From positions 806,001 to 870,000 of the forward strand of contig CAVYXG010000005.1 in NCBI GenBank assembly GCA_963772375.1: a stretch of DNA of 64,000 nt, read 5' to 3'. Positions 27,903 to 36,417 of the stretch are shown one piece after another. A program made the position numbers and the translations under genes. Within the stretch, counting starts at the first letter, position 1. The number at the start of each line of letters is the position of its first letter. The notes under the pieces were generated by a model. The model did not search any database. It was not told where the DNA came from and saw only the letters and a list, made by a program, of their open reading frames with translations. This DNA comes from DATBHM01 sp963772375 (GTDB lineage Bacteria; Actinomycetota; UBA4738; JACQTL01).

Positions 27903-29870
27903 TCAGGTGGTGCGTTCGAATGCGCCCACGTCACAGCGCGGGCCGTGCGGCCGTGCAACCAGGCGCTGATCGTTCGCCGCCATGTCGTGGCAGATCCCGA
28001 CGGGGATCCTGTCGATCGCCGGGCTCCCGGCGAGAAGCGCGAGGGTTGGTGTCGGGCCGCCGTGGTCGGCCAGTGACGACAGCTTGGGTGCCGGGACCGT
28101 CCGATCGCTGCCGAGCGGCGCCACCGTGCAGCCCGTCGTGTTCCCGTACACGTTGAACCCCTCGCTGGTGAACTGGCCGATGCAGTTCGGGCTGGTCGCG
28201 CCAGTGTTCGCGGCCAGGATGGTCCCGTGCAGGAACGTGGTTCCGTCCTCGATGTCCATGCCGCCGCCTCCGGCGAACGCGCTGGTGCCGGATGCCTCGA
28301 CGTCGTTGCGGGCGAAGGTCGACAGCCGAACCAGGAACCCGGTGTTCACGATCTCGGCGCCGCCTCCGGCTGCGACGGCGTTCGTCCCGTTGGCCGAGGC
28401 GCTGTTGCGGGTGATGGTCGAGTTCACCACGATGTCGGACTCTCCGGCGGATTCCAGGTCGAGGCCGCCGCCCACCGCGGTCGGTGTGGCGGCCGACGCG
28501 TTCGCGGTCACCTGGTTGTTGCTGACGGTCGAGGTCCGAAGGGTCAGGGCGGCGGCCCCACGGCCCTCGTAGCCCCCGCCCCCGGCGGTGGCAGTCGAGT
28601 GTTCCGACTGTGAGTTCACGACGTTGCCGTCGATGGTCGAGGTCGCGACGGTGAGCAGGGTCGGGCCGTGGGCGTCGATCCCACCGCCGGTCGCGAGCCC
28701 GGTGTTCGAACCGGAGTGCGCCACAACCGTGTTGGTAGACACGTTCGACCGGGTGAGGAGGAACGTCCCCTGGCCGAGCGAGAGGCCGCCGCCGGCTGCC
28801 GTGGCGGTCGTCGAGCCGACGACGCCCACCGTGGAACCGACAACGTCCACCGAGGCGAAGTGCGCCGTGAGGTCGTCGCCGGCAACGTCCAATGCACCCC
28901 CGAAGGCCGTCGCCGATCCGACCGACGAACCGGTGACCCGGTTGTTCTGGAAGACGCTGTCCGAGATCGTCGCGTCCACCGGGTTGGATCCGCTGCTGAT
29001 CTTCACGGCGCCCGCAAGCGCGGTGAGCGAGTGCACGCCGGTGACCGTGCCGTCGACCACGTTGCCCCCGAACGCCGACCCCGTGATGGAGAAGTCGTTG
29101 GCCGGGCTGGTCTGGTGGAAGATCGCTCCGCCCTGCGCGCTCCCCGAGCTCTCCGAGACGCTGATCGCGCGGTTCCCCTGGAAGCGGGACGAGTTGATCG
29201 TGACCGCGGTGTCGAAGAGGAAGGCGGCTCCTCCCGCTGCATCGGTGACGCCGGCCGCGGCCTCCGCCCTGACCTTGTTCCCCTGGAACAGGGAATCGGC
29301 CACGGTCAGCGTGCCGTCCTGCATGGAGAGCCCTCCGCCGTGGCTGCCGGCCACGGTGTCCTTGATGGCCACCGCTTTGTTGGCAACCACCTGGGAATCG
29401 CGGATGGCGACGGTGGAATCCTCCACGTAGATCCCGCCGCCGAGGGAGAACCCGTTGGAGTCCTGCGCGGCGACGTTGTTCCGGACGGCCACATGGTCGA
29501 GCGTGAGGACGCCGCCGTCGGCCATGCCGATCCCGCCGCCCCTCTCGCCGAGGCCGCCGGTGACGACCAGGGACCGGAGGTGGATCACCCTGGTGCCGGT
29601 CACGGTCAAGGTGGTCCCGGCCCCGCCGCCGTCCAGCGTGGCCGTGGGGTTGCCCTTCAGCGTGAGGTTCTTGGCCACCAGGAAGTTCCCGTTGCACGAG
29701 CCCTTGACGAGGATCACGGTCCCGGGCGAGGCGTTGTCGATCTTGGCCTGGAGCGACCCGGTGGCGCAGTTGACCGCAAGAGTGCCGGCAACCGCCGCCG
29801 AAGAGTTGAGCGGAAGTGCCAGTGCGGCGACGAGCGCCATCACGGCCGCCGCGAGTCGTCCGGAACCCAT
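27903..29870 (-). CDS. Secreted right-handed beta-helix protein, choice-of-anchor Q type (intact)
   Basis: 655 residues. Signal peptide 1-28, then VNCATGSLQAKIDNASPGTV, NLTLKGNPTATLDGGGAG and some 15 beta-helix coils of the form 'S.F.GN.A.....A.GGG', rich in Gly, Ser, Thr and Asn. The C-terminus has DHGGPTPTLALLAGSPAID and RPHGPRCDVGAFERTT, the choice-of-anchor Q ending seen in secreted or cell-surface proteins. Function unknown; adhesins and polysaccharide-active proteins share the fold. Intact paralogue of the broken gene at 6108-8014 and the gutted one at 20968-21081. GGAAGGGGCACC precedes the ATG. Confidence 0.88.
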   Translation of the reverse strand: MGSGRLAAAVMALVAALALPLNSSAAVAGTLAVNCATGSLQAKIDNASPGTVILVKGSCNGNFLVAKNLTLKGNPTATLDGGGAGTTLTVTGTRVIHLRSLVVTGGLGERGGGIGMADGGVLTLDHVAVRNNVAAQDSNGFSLGGGIYVEDSTVAIRDSQVVANKAVAIKDTVAGSHGGGLSMQDGTLTVADSLFQGNKVRAEAAAGVTDAAGGAAFLFDTAVTINSSRFQGNRAISVSESSGSAQGGAIFHQTSPANDFSITGSAFGGNVVDGTVTGVHSLTALAGAVKISSGSNPVDATISDSVFQNNRVTGSSVGSATAFGGALDVAGDDLTAHFASVDVVGSTVGVVGSTTATAAGGGLSLGQGTFLLTRSNVSTNTVVAHSGSNTGLATGGGIDAHGPTLLTVATSTIDGNVVNSQSEHSTATAGGGGYEGRGAAALTLRTSTVSNNQVTANASAATPTAVGGGLDLESAGESDIVVNSTITRNSASANGTNAVAAGGGAEIVNTGFLVRLSTFARNDVEASGTSAFAGGGGMDIEDGTTFLHGTILAANTGATSPNCIGQFTSEGFNVYGNTTGCTVAPLGSDRTVPAPKLSSLADHGGPTPTLALLAGSPAIDRIPVGICHDMAANDQRLVARPHGPRCDVGAFERTT

Positions 29871-30219
29871 GGTGCCCCTTCCCTCCCTGGTCGAACGGGG
29901 CTGGAGGCATCCTCCTCCCTTTCCGGTCCGGATGCAGCGTGCGTCGGGTCCTCAGCGCTCGAGCGCCGGGAGGGGCGCCTCGCACTTCACTGGAGCGGCG
30001 TGAGGTACGGGGACGGGATCACCGAGACCTCGGCGGGGCCGACAGGGTCGCCGGGCGACGTGATCCGCCTCTGCGTTGATGATCATGGCTCGGAGCGCTC
30101 ATGCTTCGTGCCGTGATAGTGGACGCCGGCGTTGTCGTCCGACCGGCGGCGATTGCGCCTGTCCGAGTCGGAGCCCGTCGATCGGTCCAGCCGGTCCACA
30201 GCCGGGTGTTCGGCGTTCG
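29871..30219. other. 350-base gap between divergent genes
   Basis: It lies between the start of the beta-helix gene and the start of the hydrolase-cyclase gene, so it should hold both promoters. I see no gene, repeat or clear -35/-10 pair. A short GC-rich inverted stretch near 29955-29985 may fold. Confidence 0.4.
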
Positions 30220-31545
30220 ATGACCAGGCCCCGTACCGCCTACGCCTACGACGGTGGAGTGGCGATCGCCTACCAGGTCGTGGGGTCGGCCGGCCCGGAC
30301 CTGCTGTTCGTGCCCGGGGGGTTCACGCACCTCGAGCACCAGTGGGAGGAGCCTCGTGTCGAGCGATTCCTCTCGCGCCTGGCGGGATTCTCGCGGCTCA
30401 TCATGATGGACCCCCGCGGGCTCGGGCTGTCGGATCGCGTCACGACCGTCCCGACGATGGACGAACGGGTCGGCGACCTGCTGGCCGTACTCGACGGGGC
30501 CGGCAGCGAGCGCGCCGTCCTGTTCGGGAACGCGGACACGGGCCCGCCGTGCATCGCGGCCGCCCTTCGGCACCCGGACCGCGTCGCCGGCCTGGTCCTG
30601 GTCGGCACCTACGCGGCGGCCACGTGGAGCGAGGACTACCCGCTCGGGTGGACCGAGGAAGCCTGGCGGGAGTTCCGCGAGAACGTGCGGGGACGCTGGG
30701 GGTCCGTCGGCGCGTTCGAGAACGCGGCGCCGTCGGCGGCCGGGGACGAGGCGTTCCGGCAGTGGCAGGCCACGTTGTTGCGGCTCGGTGCGAGCCCGAG
30801 CGCCGCCATCCTGCTGGGAGAGATGACGCGGGCCACCGACGTCCGAGAGCTGCTTTCGAGTGTGGCCGTTCCCACGCTGATCATGCATCGCGCAGGGGAC
30901 CGGGTGAACACGGTCGGGCACGGCTGGTACCTCGCCGAGCACATCCCCGGCGCGCGATGGGTCGAGCTTCCCGGCGAGGACTTCCTCATCTGGGCGGGCG
31001 ACACGGACGCGATCGCCGACGAGGTGGAGGAGTTCCTGACCGGTGAACGCTCCGGCCCGGAGCCGATGCGGGTCGTCGTGACCGTGATGTTCACCGACGT
31101 GGTCGGTTCGACGGAACGGGCCCGCGTGCTCGGCGACCGGGCATGGGCGGACCTGCTGGAGGCGCACCACCAACGGATTCGGGCCCAGTTGCGACGCTTC
31201 GGCGGACGTGAGATCGACACGGCGGGCGACGGGTTCCTGGCGTCGTTCACGTCGCCGACGGCCGCGATCCGGTGCGCCCGGGCCATGATCGAGGCGGTCG
31301 GTGAGATCGGCGTGGACATCCGGGTCGGCCTGCACACCGGCGAGTGCGAGGTGGTCGGAGAGAAGCTCCGGGGGATCGCGGTCCACGTCGGGGCGAGGGT
31401 CGCCGCCAATGCCGGAGCCGGCGAGATCCTCGTGTCCCAGACCATCCGGGACGTCATGGCCGGAGGCGAGATCGAGTTCGCCGACCGGGGGACCCACGAA
31501 CTCAGGGGCGTGCCCGGCGAATGGCGGCTGTTCGCGGTCGAGTAG
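30220..31545 (+). CDS. Alpha/beta-hydrolase domain fused to class III cyclase
   Basis: 441 residues. Residues 1-275 have the alpha/beta-hydrolase fold: GPDLLFVPGGFTHLEHQWEE, MMDPRGLGLSDRV, and VPTLIMHRAGDRVNTVGHGW. The nucleophile elbow reads LFGNADTGPP, where GxSxGG is expected, so the serine is replaced by alanine. Residues about 285-441 are a nucleotide cyclase: VTVMFTDVVGSTERARVLGD, DTAGDGFLASFTSPTAAI, IRVGLHTGECEVVGEKLRG and HVGARVAANAGAGEILVS. This fusion is widespread in actinobacteria and rhizobia. Here the hydrolase part is likely a dead enzyme acting as a ligand sensor for cAMP or cGMP production. Confidence 0.88.
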   Translation: MTRPRTAYAYDGGVAIAYQVVGSAGPDLLFVPGGFTHLEHQWEEPRVERFLSRLAGFSRLIMMDPRGLGLSDRVTTVPTMDERVGDLLAVLDGAGSERAVLFGNADTGPPCIAAALRHPDRVAGLVLVGTYAAATWSEDYPLGWTEEAWREFRENVRGRWGSVGAFENAAPSAAGDEAFRQWQATLLRLGASPSAAILLGEMTRATDVRELLSSVAVPTLIMHRAGDRVNTVGHGWYLAEHIPGARWVELPGEDFLIWAGDTDAIADEVEEFLTGERSGPEPMRVVVTVMFTDVVGSTERARVLGDRAWADLLEAHHQRIRAQLRRFGGREIDTAGDGFLASFTSPTAAIRCARAMIEAVGEIGVDIRVGLHTGECEVVGEKLRGIAVHVGARVAANAGAGEILVSQTIRDVMAGGEIEFADRGTHELRGVPGEWRLFAVE

Positions 31546-31694
31546 GGGCCGGTCTACTGCTGCGGCGACGTCTGGTACACGAAGGGACGCTAGCGTCGTC
31601 GGGGACCATCCGGCGATCAGCTGCGGTCCATCGCGACCCGGACGGTGTCGTATCCGTTGAGGGAGCGGATTGAACCGGTCATGGTGGAGCCGAG

Positions 31695-32699
31695 ATGACG
31701 CGTAACGTGCTCGAGCGCGCTCGTTCCGGGGACGAGATCGCCTTCCGCGAGCTCGTCGAGCCTTACCGCAGCGAGCTGCAGTTCCATTGCTACCGGATCC
31801 TCGGTTCGGTGCAGGACGCGGAGGACCTCCTCCAGGAGACGCTTCTGGCGGCCTGGCGGGGGCTCGACGGCTTCGAGGGTCGGGCCTCGGTGCGCTCCTG
31901 GCTCTACCGGATCGCGACGAACCGGTGCCTCAACGCGCTGCGCGACAGGGGACGCCGCCCGAAGGAGGTGCCGCCGATGGCCGAGCCACCGGAACCGACC
32001 CGACGCACCGAGCCCATCTGGCTCGAGCCGTACCCCGACGCGCTGCTCGAGGGGGTGGCCGACGCCTCGCCCGGACCGGAGGCTCGTTACGAGGCCAGGG
32101 AGACGATCGGGCTGGCGTTCGTCGCGGCGCTCCAGCATCTTCCCCCGAGCCAGCGGGCCGCGCTCGTGCTGCGGGATGCGCTCGGGTTCCGGACCGCGGA
32201 GGTCGCCGAGATGCTGGACGCCACGACAACCTCGGTGAAGGGCGTACTCCAGCGGGCACGGGCGACGCTCGAGGCACGGGTTCCTGCGGGCGGGCGGGAT
32301 CGCGCGCCGGTGCCGCACTCTGCGAAGGAACGGGAGCTGGTGCAGCGGTTCGTCGACGCCGCCGAAGAGGGCGACACCGAACGGGTGGTCTCACTCCTGA
32401 CCGATGACGCCTGGCTCACGATGCCGCCCGAGCCCTACGAGTACCAGGGACACGCGGCCATCGCGGCGTTTCTCCGGGACCGCGCGATTCGTCGCGGCGC
32501 CCCGCTCCGCCTGGTGCCCACCCGAGCCAACGGCCAGCCGGCGTTCGGCTGCTACCTCCCGGACGCGCAGGCGGCGATCATGCACGCATATGGGCTCCTG
32601 GTGCTGACGCTCGACGCCGAGCGGATCTCCGCGATCACCTGGTTCGTGGACCGGAGCGTGTTCTCCCACTTCGGCCTTCCCCGCACGCTTCCGGAGTGA
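31695..32699 (+). CDS. ECF sigma factor with SnoaL-like C-terminal domain
   Basis: 334 residues. Region 2 (about 5-75): AFRELVEPYRSELQFHCYR, QDAEDLLQETLLAAWRGLD and SWLYRIATNRCLNALRDRG. Region 4 (about 135-195): HLPPSQRAALVLRDALGFRT, EMLDATTTSVKGVLQRARA. A SnoaL/NTF2-like domain (about 210-330) starts LVQRFVDAAEEGDTERVVSL. This is the long ECF type (SigX5/SigG-like) that has a fused C-terminal domain in place of, or in addition to, an anti-sigma factor. It directs RNA polymerase to a small regulon. The DUF2182, DUF899 and SDR genes directly downstream on the same strand are natural candidates. GGAGCCGAG precedes the ATG. Confidence 0.88.
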   Translation: MTRNVLERARSGDEIAFRELVEPYRSELQFHCYRILGSVQDAEDLLQETLLAAWRGLDGFEGRASVRSWLYRIATNRCLNALRDRGRRPKEVPPMAEPPEPTRRTEPIWLEPYPDALLEGVADASPGPEARYEARETIGLAFVAALQHLPPSQRAALVLRDALGFRTAEVAEMLDATTTSVKGVLQRARATLEARVPAGGRDRAPVPHSAKERELVQRFVDAAEEGDTERVVSLLTDDAWLTMPPEPYEYQGHAAIAAFLRDRAIRRGAPLRLVPTRANGQPAFGCYLPDAQAAIMHAYGLLVLTLDAERISAITWFVDRSVFSHFGLPRTLPE

Positions 32700-32819
32700 T
32701 CTCGGCGATTCCGCATCGTCGCCCACCCCGGTAGCACTCGCCTCCGATCGTCCGTTCCGTTCTCCTCGCCGGTGGTGTCTCAACCACCAGGAAGCAGCAA
32801 CCGGGCGAGGAGGAAGGAC

Positions 32820-33554
32820 ATGGGAACGAGCGGGAGGTCGACCCCGTTGCTCGATCGGCGTCGGACGGCCGGGCCGCCGACTCCAGGCATCGCCGCATCG
32901 TGGAGAGGGCTGTTCGTTCCGACGGCGGTCGCGCTGGTGGCGACGCTCGGGCTCGCCGCCGCATCCTGGATCGTCGCGGTACGGCAGATGCATGGCATGG
33001 ACATGGGCGTCGCGACCGAGCTCGGCTCGTTCCCGTTCTTCGTCGCCCTGTGGGTGACGATGATGGCGGCGATGATGCTGCCGGGTGCGGTCCCGGCAGC
33101 CGTGCGTCGTGCCGCTGCCGGCGCTCCAATGGCGGCCGGGCCCCGGTTCGTCGCGTCGTACCTCATGGTCTGGACGCTCGTGGGGTTCGTCGTGTACGCC
33201 CTGTACCGGCCCCACGGAACGTTCGCTGCGGGCGTGGTCGCGATCGCGGCGGGTGTCTACGAGCTCACTCCGCTCAAGCAGCACTCCCGCCGGGGGTGCC
33301 AAGAGAGCGTCCGCTCCGGGGTCGGGTTCGGTCTCTGCTGTGTGGGCTCGAGCATCGGGCTGATGGCGATGCTGGTGGCTCTCGGCGTCATGAGCGTCAC
33401 CTGGATGACTGCGATCGCAATTCTCGTCCTCGCGCAGAAGCTCATGCCCCTGCGACCCACCATCGATGTGCCGGTGGCGCTGGTGATCGTCGGACTCGGA
33501 ATCCTGATCGTCCTCGCCCCCTCGTCGGTTCCCGGGCTGATGCCACCGATGTGA
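32820..33554 (+). CDS. DUF2182 integral membrane protein
   Basis: 244 residues with about six membrane helices. RQMHGMDMG in the first outer loop, FFVALWVTMMAAMMLPGAVP, then KQHSRRGCQESVRSGVGFGL and CCVGSSIGLMAMLV carry the Met/His/Cys pattern of the DUF2182 family, described as predicted metal-binding membrane proteins. Strong GAGGAGGAAGGAC before the ATG. It lies between the sigma factor and DUF899 genes in one direction. Function unknown. Confidence 0.8.
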   Translation: MGTSGRSTPLLDRRRTAGPPTPGIAASWRGLFVPTAVALVATLGLAAASWIVAVRQMHGMDMGVATELGSFPFFVALWVTMMAAMMLPGAVPAAVRRAAAGAPMAAGPRFVASYLMVWTLVGFVVYALYRPHGTFAAGVVAIAAGVYELTPLKQHSRRGCQESVRSGVGFGLCCVGSSIGLMAMLVALGVMSVTWMTAIAILVLAQKLMPLRPTIDVPVALVIVGLGILIVLAPSSVPGLMPPM

Positions 33555-33608
33555 GGGCCTCCCGGGGCCCTGCACCGACCGACTCGCGACACCAAGAAGG
33601 AGGAACAT

Positions 33609-34352
33609 ATGACCGATCACAGGATCGCTTCACGTGAACAGTGGGCGGCCGCCCGCGAGGAGCTGCTCGCCCGCGAGAAGGAGCACACCCGATCGGCCGA
33701 CGAGCTGGCGCGGCAGCGGCGCGACCTGCCCTGGGTTCGAGTCGAGAAGGAGTACCGGTTCGCGACGGACGACGGCACGCGCACGCTGCCGGAGCTGTTC
33801 GACGGCCGCAGCCAGCTGGCCGTCTACCACTTCATGTTCGGCCCGAGCTACGAGGCCGGATGCCCGACCTGCTCGTCGATGGCCGACGCGGTCGACGGCA
33901 TCGTGCCGCACCTGCACGCGCGCGACGTCACCATGCTGTTCGTCTCGCAGGCTCCGATCGAGCGACTGCAGGCGTACAAGCGGCGGATGGGCTGGAGCTT
34001 CCCCTGGGTGTCCGCGGCCGGCACCGACTTCAACTTCGACCTCGGCTTGTCGAGCAGCGTGGAGCAGACGCGCGAGTGGGTCGAGCCGATGCTCGAGCAG
34101 CTCCCGCCGATCGCCCAGCGCAACGCGAGAGAGAGCGGCACCGACGTGGTCGGCTACATGACCGAGACGTTCGGCTTCAGCGCATTCGTCCTCGACGAAG
34201 GGGCCGTGTACCAGACCTATTCGACCGGGGGTCGAGGGGTCGAGTTCCTGATGCCCTACTACCCGATCCTCGACCGCGTGCCGAAGGGCCGCGACGAGTC
34301 CGACGGGTTCCAACTCTGGATCCGCCGCCACGACGAGTACGACGCCGAGTGA
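33609..34352 (+). CDS. DUF899 thioredoxin-like protein
   Basis: 247 residues, no signal peptide. SREQWAAAREELLAREKEHT, RQRRDLPWVRVEKEYRF, LAVYHFMFGP, GCPTCSSMADAVDG (CxxC), then FPWVSAAGTDFNFDLG are hallmarks of the DUF899 family, a thioredoxin-fold group of unknown redox role. The CPTC pair could support disulfide chemistry. AAGGAGGAACAT before the ATG. It is followed 22 bases later by the SDR gene, so cotranscription is likely. Confidence 0.88.
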   Translation: MTDHRIASREQWAAAREELLAREKEHTRSADELARQRRDLPWVRVEKEYRFATDDGTRTLPELFDGRSQLAVYHFMFGPSYEAGCPTCSSMADAVDGIVPHLHARDVTMLFVSQAPIERLQAYKRRMGWSFPWVSAAGTDFNFDLGLSSSVEQTREWVEPMLEQLPPIAQRNARESGTDVVGYMTETFGFSAFVLDEGAVYQTYSTGGRGVEFLMPYYPILDRVPKGRDESDGFQLWIRRHDEYDAE

Positions 34353-34374
34353 CCCGCGCGTGGAAGGAACCGAG

Positions 34375-35163
34375 ATGCTGCTGAAGGACAAGGTTGCCGT
34401 GATCTACGGAGCCGGAGGCGCAATCGGCGAGGCCGTCGCACGCGCCTTCGCGTCCGAGGGGGCGAATCTCTTCCTCACCGGGCACCACCTGGCACCGGTC
34501 GAAGCCGCCGCCGGGGAGGTCGCCTCCGCCGGCGGATCCGCCGAGGCGGCGGAGGTCGACGCGCTCGACGAGCAGGCAGTGGACGATCATCTCCGAACCG
34601 TGATCGACGGGGCGGGACGCGTCGACATCTCGTTCAACGCGATCGGCCTCCCGAATCCGAAGACCCGTGTGCCGCTCGTGGAGCTGGACGTCGAGCAGTT
34701 CTCCCTGCCGATCGCGACCTACACGAGGTCGTACTTCCTGACCGCCCGATTGGCTGCCCGGCGGATGGTCGCGAACCGATCCGGAGTGATCATGACCGTC
34801 ACCTCGACCCCGTCGCGGACGGGGGTCCCATTCGTCGGAGGCGGCGGTCCGGCGATGGCCGCGGTGGAGGCGCTCACTCGAGGGCTCTCCGCCGAGCTCG
34901 CACCTCAGGGCATTCGAGTGGTCGGATTGCGTCCACAGGGCATGCCGGAGACCGCCAGGATCAAGGAGAGCTTCGAGGGCTACGCCAGGGCATCGGAAAT
35001 GACCTGGGAACAGTTCCAGGAGGCGCTCGCGAGCAGGACCCATCCGCGACGGCTCTCCACGCTCGAGGAGCTGGCGAACGTGGCGGTCTTCATGGCCTCC
35101 GACAAGGCGAGCGGGATGACGGGAACCATCGTCAATCTGGCCATGGGCAGCCTGGACGACTAG
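34375..35163 (+). CDS. Short-chain dehydrogenase/reductase-fold protein lacking the YxxxK motif
   Basis: 262 residues. ATG 34375 follows GAAGGAACCGAG. The Rossmann start VAVIYGAGGAIGEAVARAFA binds NAD(P). INAIGLPNPK and MTVTSTPSRTG keep the Asn and Ser positions of the SDR active site. Where a YxxxK is expected before AAVEALTRGLSAEL, the sequence reads VGGGGPAMAAVEALT: Tyr is Gly and Lys is Met. The C-terminus (NVAVFMASDKASGMTGTIVN) is normal. It either uses different chemistry or is a non-catalytic binding protein. It is the last gene of the sigma/DUF2182/DUF899 run. Confidence 0.85.
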   Translation: MLLKDKVAVIYGAGGAIGEAVARAFASEGANLFLTGHHLAPVEAAAGEVASAGGSAEAAEVDALDEQAVDDHLRTVIDGAGRVDISFNAIGLPNPKTRVPLVELDVEQFSLPIATYTRSYFLTARLAARRMVANRSGVIMTVTSTPSRTGVPFVGGGGPAMAAVEALTRGLSAELAPQGIRVVGLRPQGMPETARIKESFEGYARASEMTWEQFQEALASRTHPRRLSTLEELANVAVFMASDKASGMTGTIVNLAMGSLDD

Positions 35164-35176
35164 CGCCGACGCAGCG

Positions 35177-36295
35177 TCACGCGAGCGCTGCCGCGGGTTG
35201 GTCCACTCGGTCCGCCGGCCGGTGCGACGCGATGTGCTTGGCAACGTACTCGGCGTCACGCCCCACCCCCGTGATCACGTCGGAGGTCACGGAGTGCTGG
35301 AACTCGAGCCCCACGAAGTACAGGCCCGGCTGGTCGGCCACGATCCCGCGACGGTGCTCGAGCTCGCCGTCCTCGTCGAAGACCGGCAGCTCGATCCACG
35401 AGAACTCGGGCTGGAAGCCGGTGCACCAGATCACGTTCGCCACGTCCAGCACCTGACCGTCGTCCATCACCGGCAGCCCGTCGCGCACGCCCGCCACTCG
35501 GGGCACCCGCTGCACGCCCGCGTTCACCAGGTCCTTCGGCTTCACCCGGATCAGCGGGGTCGCCTTCGTCCGCATCTTGGGGAGCACCTTGCGGCCGATC
35601 GGGGTCGACCACGTCAGCACGCGGTGGCCCAGGAACCGGAACACGGGGACGGTGATCGCTCCTGCGCGCGAGTCGATGCGGACGGGGATGTGCCCCGACT
35701 CCTTGCCCGCGAGCCACGTCGGATGGGTCTGCACGACCTCCAGGGAAATGTCGGCGCCGGAGTTGCCGACGCCCACCACCAGCACGCCGCCCTCGCGCAG
35801 CTGGGAGGGGTTGCGATAGTCGACCGAGTGCAGCTGCACGATCCCGGGATCCAGCTCGCCGGCGAACGACGGGACCTTCGGGATGTGGAACGCGCCGGTC
35901 GCCACGACCACCTGGGCGGCCTCGAGCGTCCCCGCCGTCGTCCCCACCGAGAAGCCGCTCCCATCAGCGCAGAGCCGCCGCACCCGGACGCCGGTGCGCA
36001 CCGGCAGCTCGAACCGGTCCGCGTAGGACTCGAGGTGCTCGGCCATCTGGTCCTTGGTCGGCGTCCAGTACCCGCGCCCCGGGAAGGGCATCCCGTGCAG
36101 GCCGTCGTACCTCCTCGGGGTGAACAGGCGCAGCGAGTCCCACCGCTTGCGCCAGGCGTCCCCGACCCGCTCGTTCGCGTCCAGGATCACGAATGACAGG
36201 CCGCGCTTGCGCAGGTGGTATCCGGTGGAGAGGCCCGACTGGCCGCCGCCGATGATCACCGTGTCGAACCGCTCCGCTCCGGCGTTCCCGTCCAT
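35177..36295 (-). CDS. Flavin-dependent monooxygenase (FMO/YUC-like)
   Basis: 372 residues; ATG 36295 follows AGGAGGAACCGAG. FAD motif TVIIGGGQSGLSTGYHLRKR, NADPH motif VLVVGVGNSGADISLEV, the linking motif with QLHSVDYRNP, and IWCTGFQPEFSWIELPVF fit class B flavin monooxygenases, which insert one oxygen atom into N-, S- or carbonyl-containing substrates or act on indole acids. Substrate unknown. Cytoplasmic. It converges with the SDR gene and is downstream of the LuxR/TPR regulator on the same strand, separated by about 120 bases. Confidence 0.88.
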   Translation of the reverse strand: MDGNAGAERFDTVIIGGGQSGLSTGYHLRKRGLSFVILDANERVGDAWRKRWDSLRLFTPRRYDGLHGMPFPGRGYWTPTKDQMAEHLESYADRFELPVRTGVRVRRLCADGSGFSVGTTAGTLEAAQVVVATGAFHIPKVPSFAGELDPGIVQLHSVDYRNPSQLREGGVLVVGVGNSGADISLEVVQTHPTWLAGKESGHIPVRIDSRAGAITVPVFRFLGHRVLTWSTPIGRKVLPKMRTKATPLIRVKPKDLVNAGVQRVPRVAGVRDGLPVMDDGQVLDVANVIWCTGFQPEFSWIELPVFDEDGELEHRRGIVADQPGLYFVGLEFQHSVTSDVITGVGRDAEYVAKHIASHRPADRVDQPAAALA

Positions 36296-36417
36296 CTCGG
36301 TTCCTCCTGTCGTCCGCGAGGTCGTTGCCTCGTCGCGTGGGTCGGAACGTAGGCGGGGCGGGTGGGCGGACGCATCGGGGAAACCATCCAAATGGCTCGG
36401 GATGGGTATGGGGAGTT

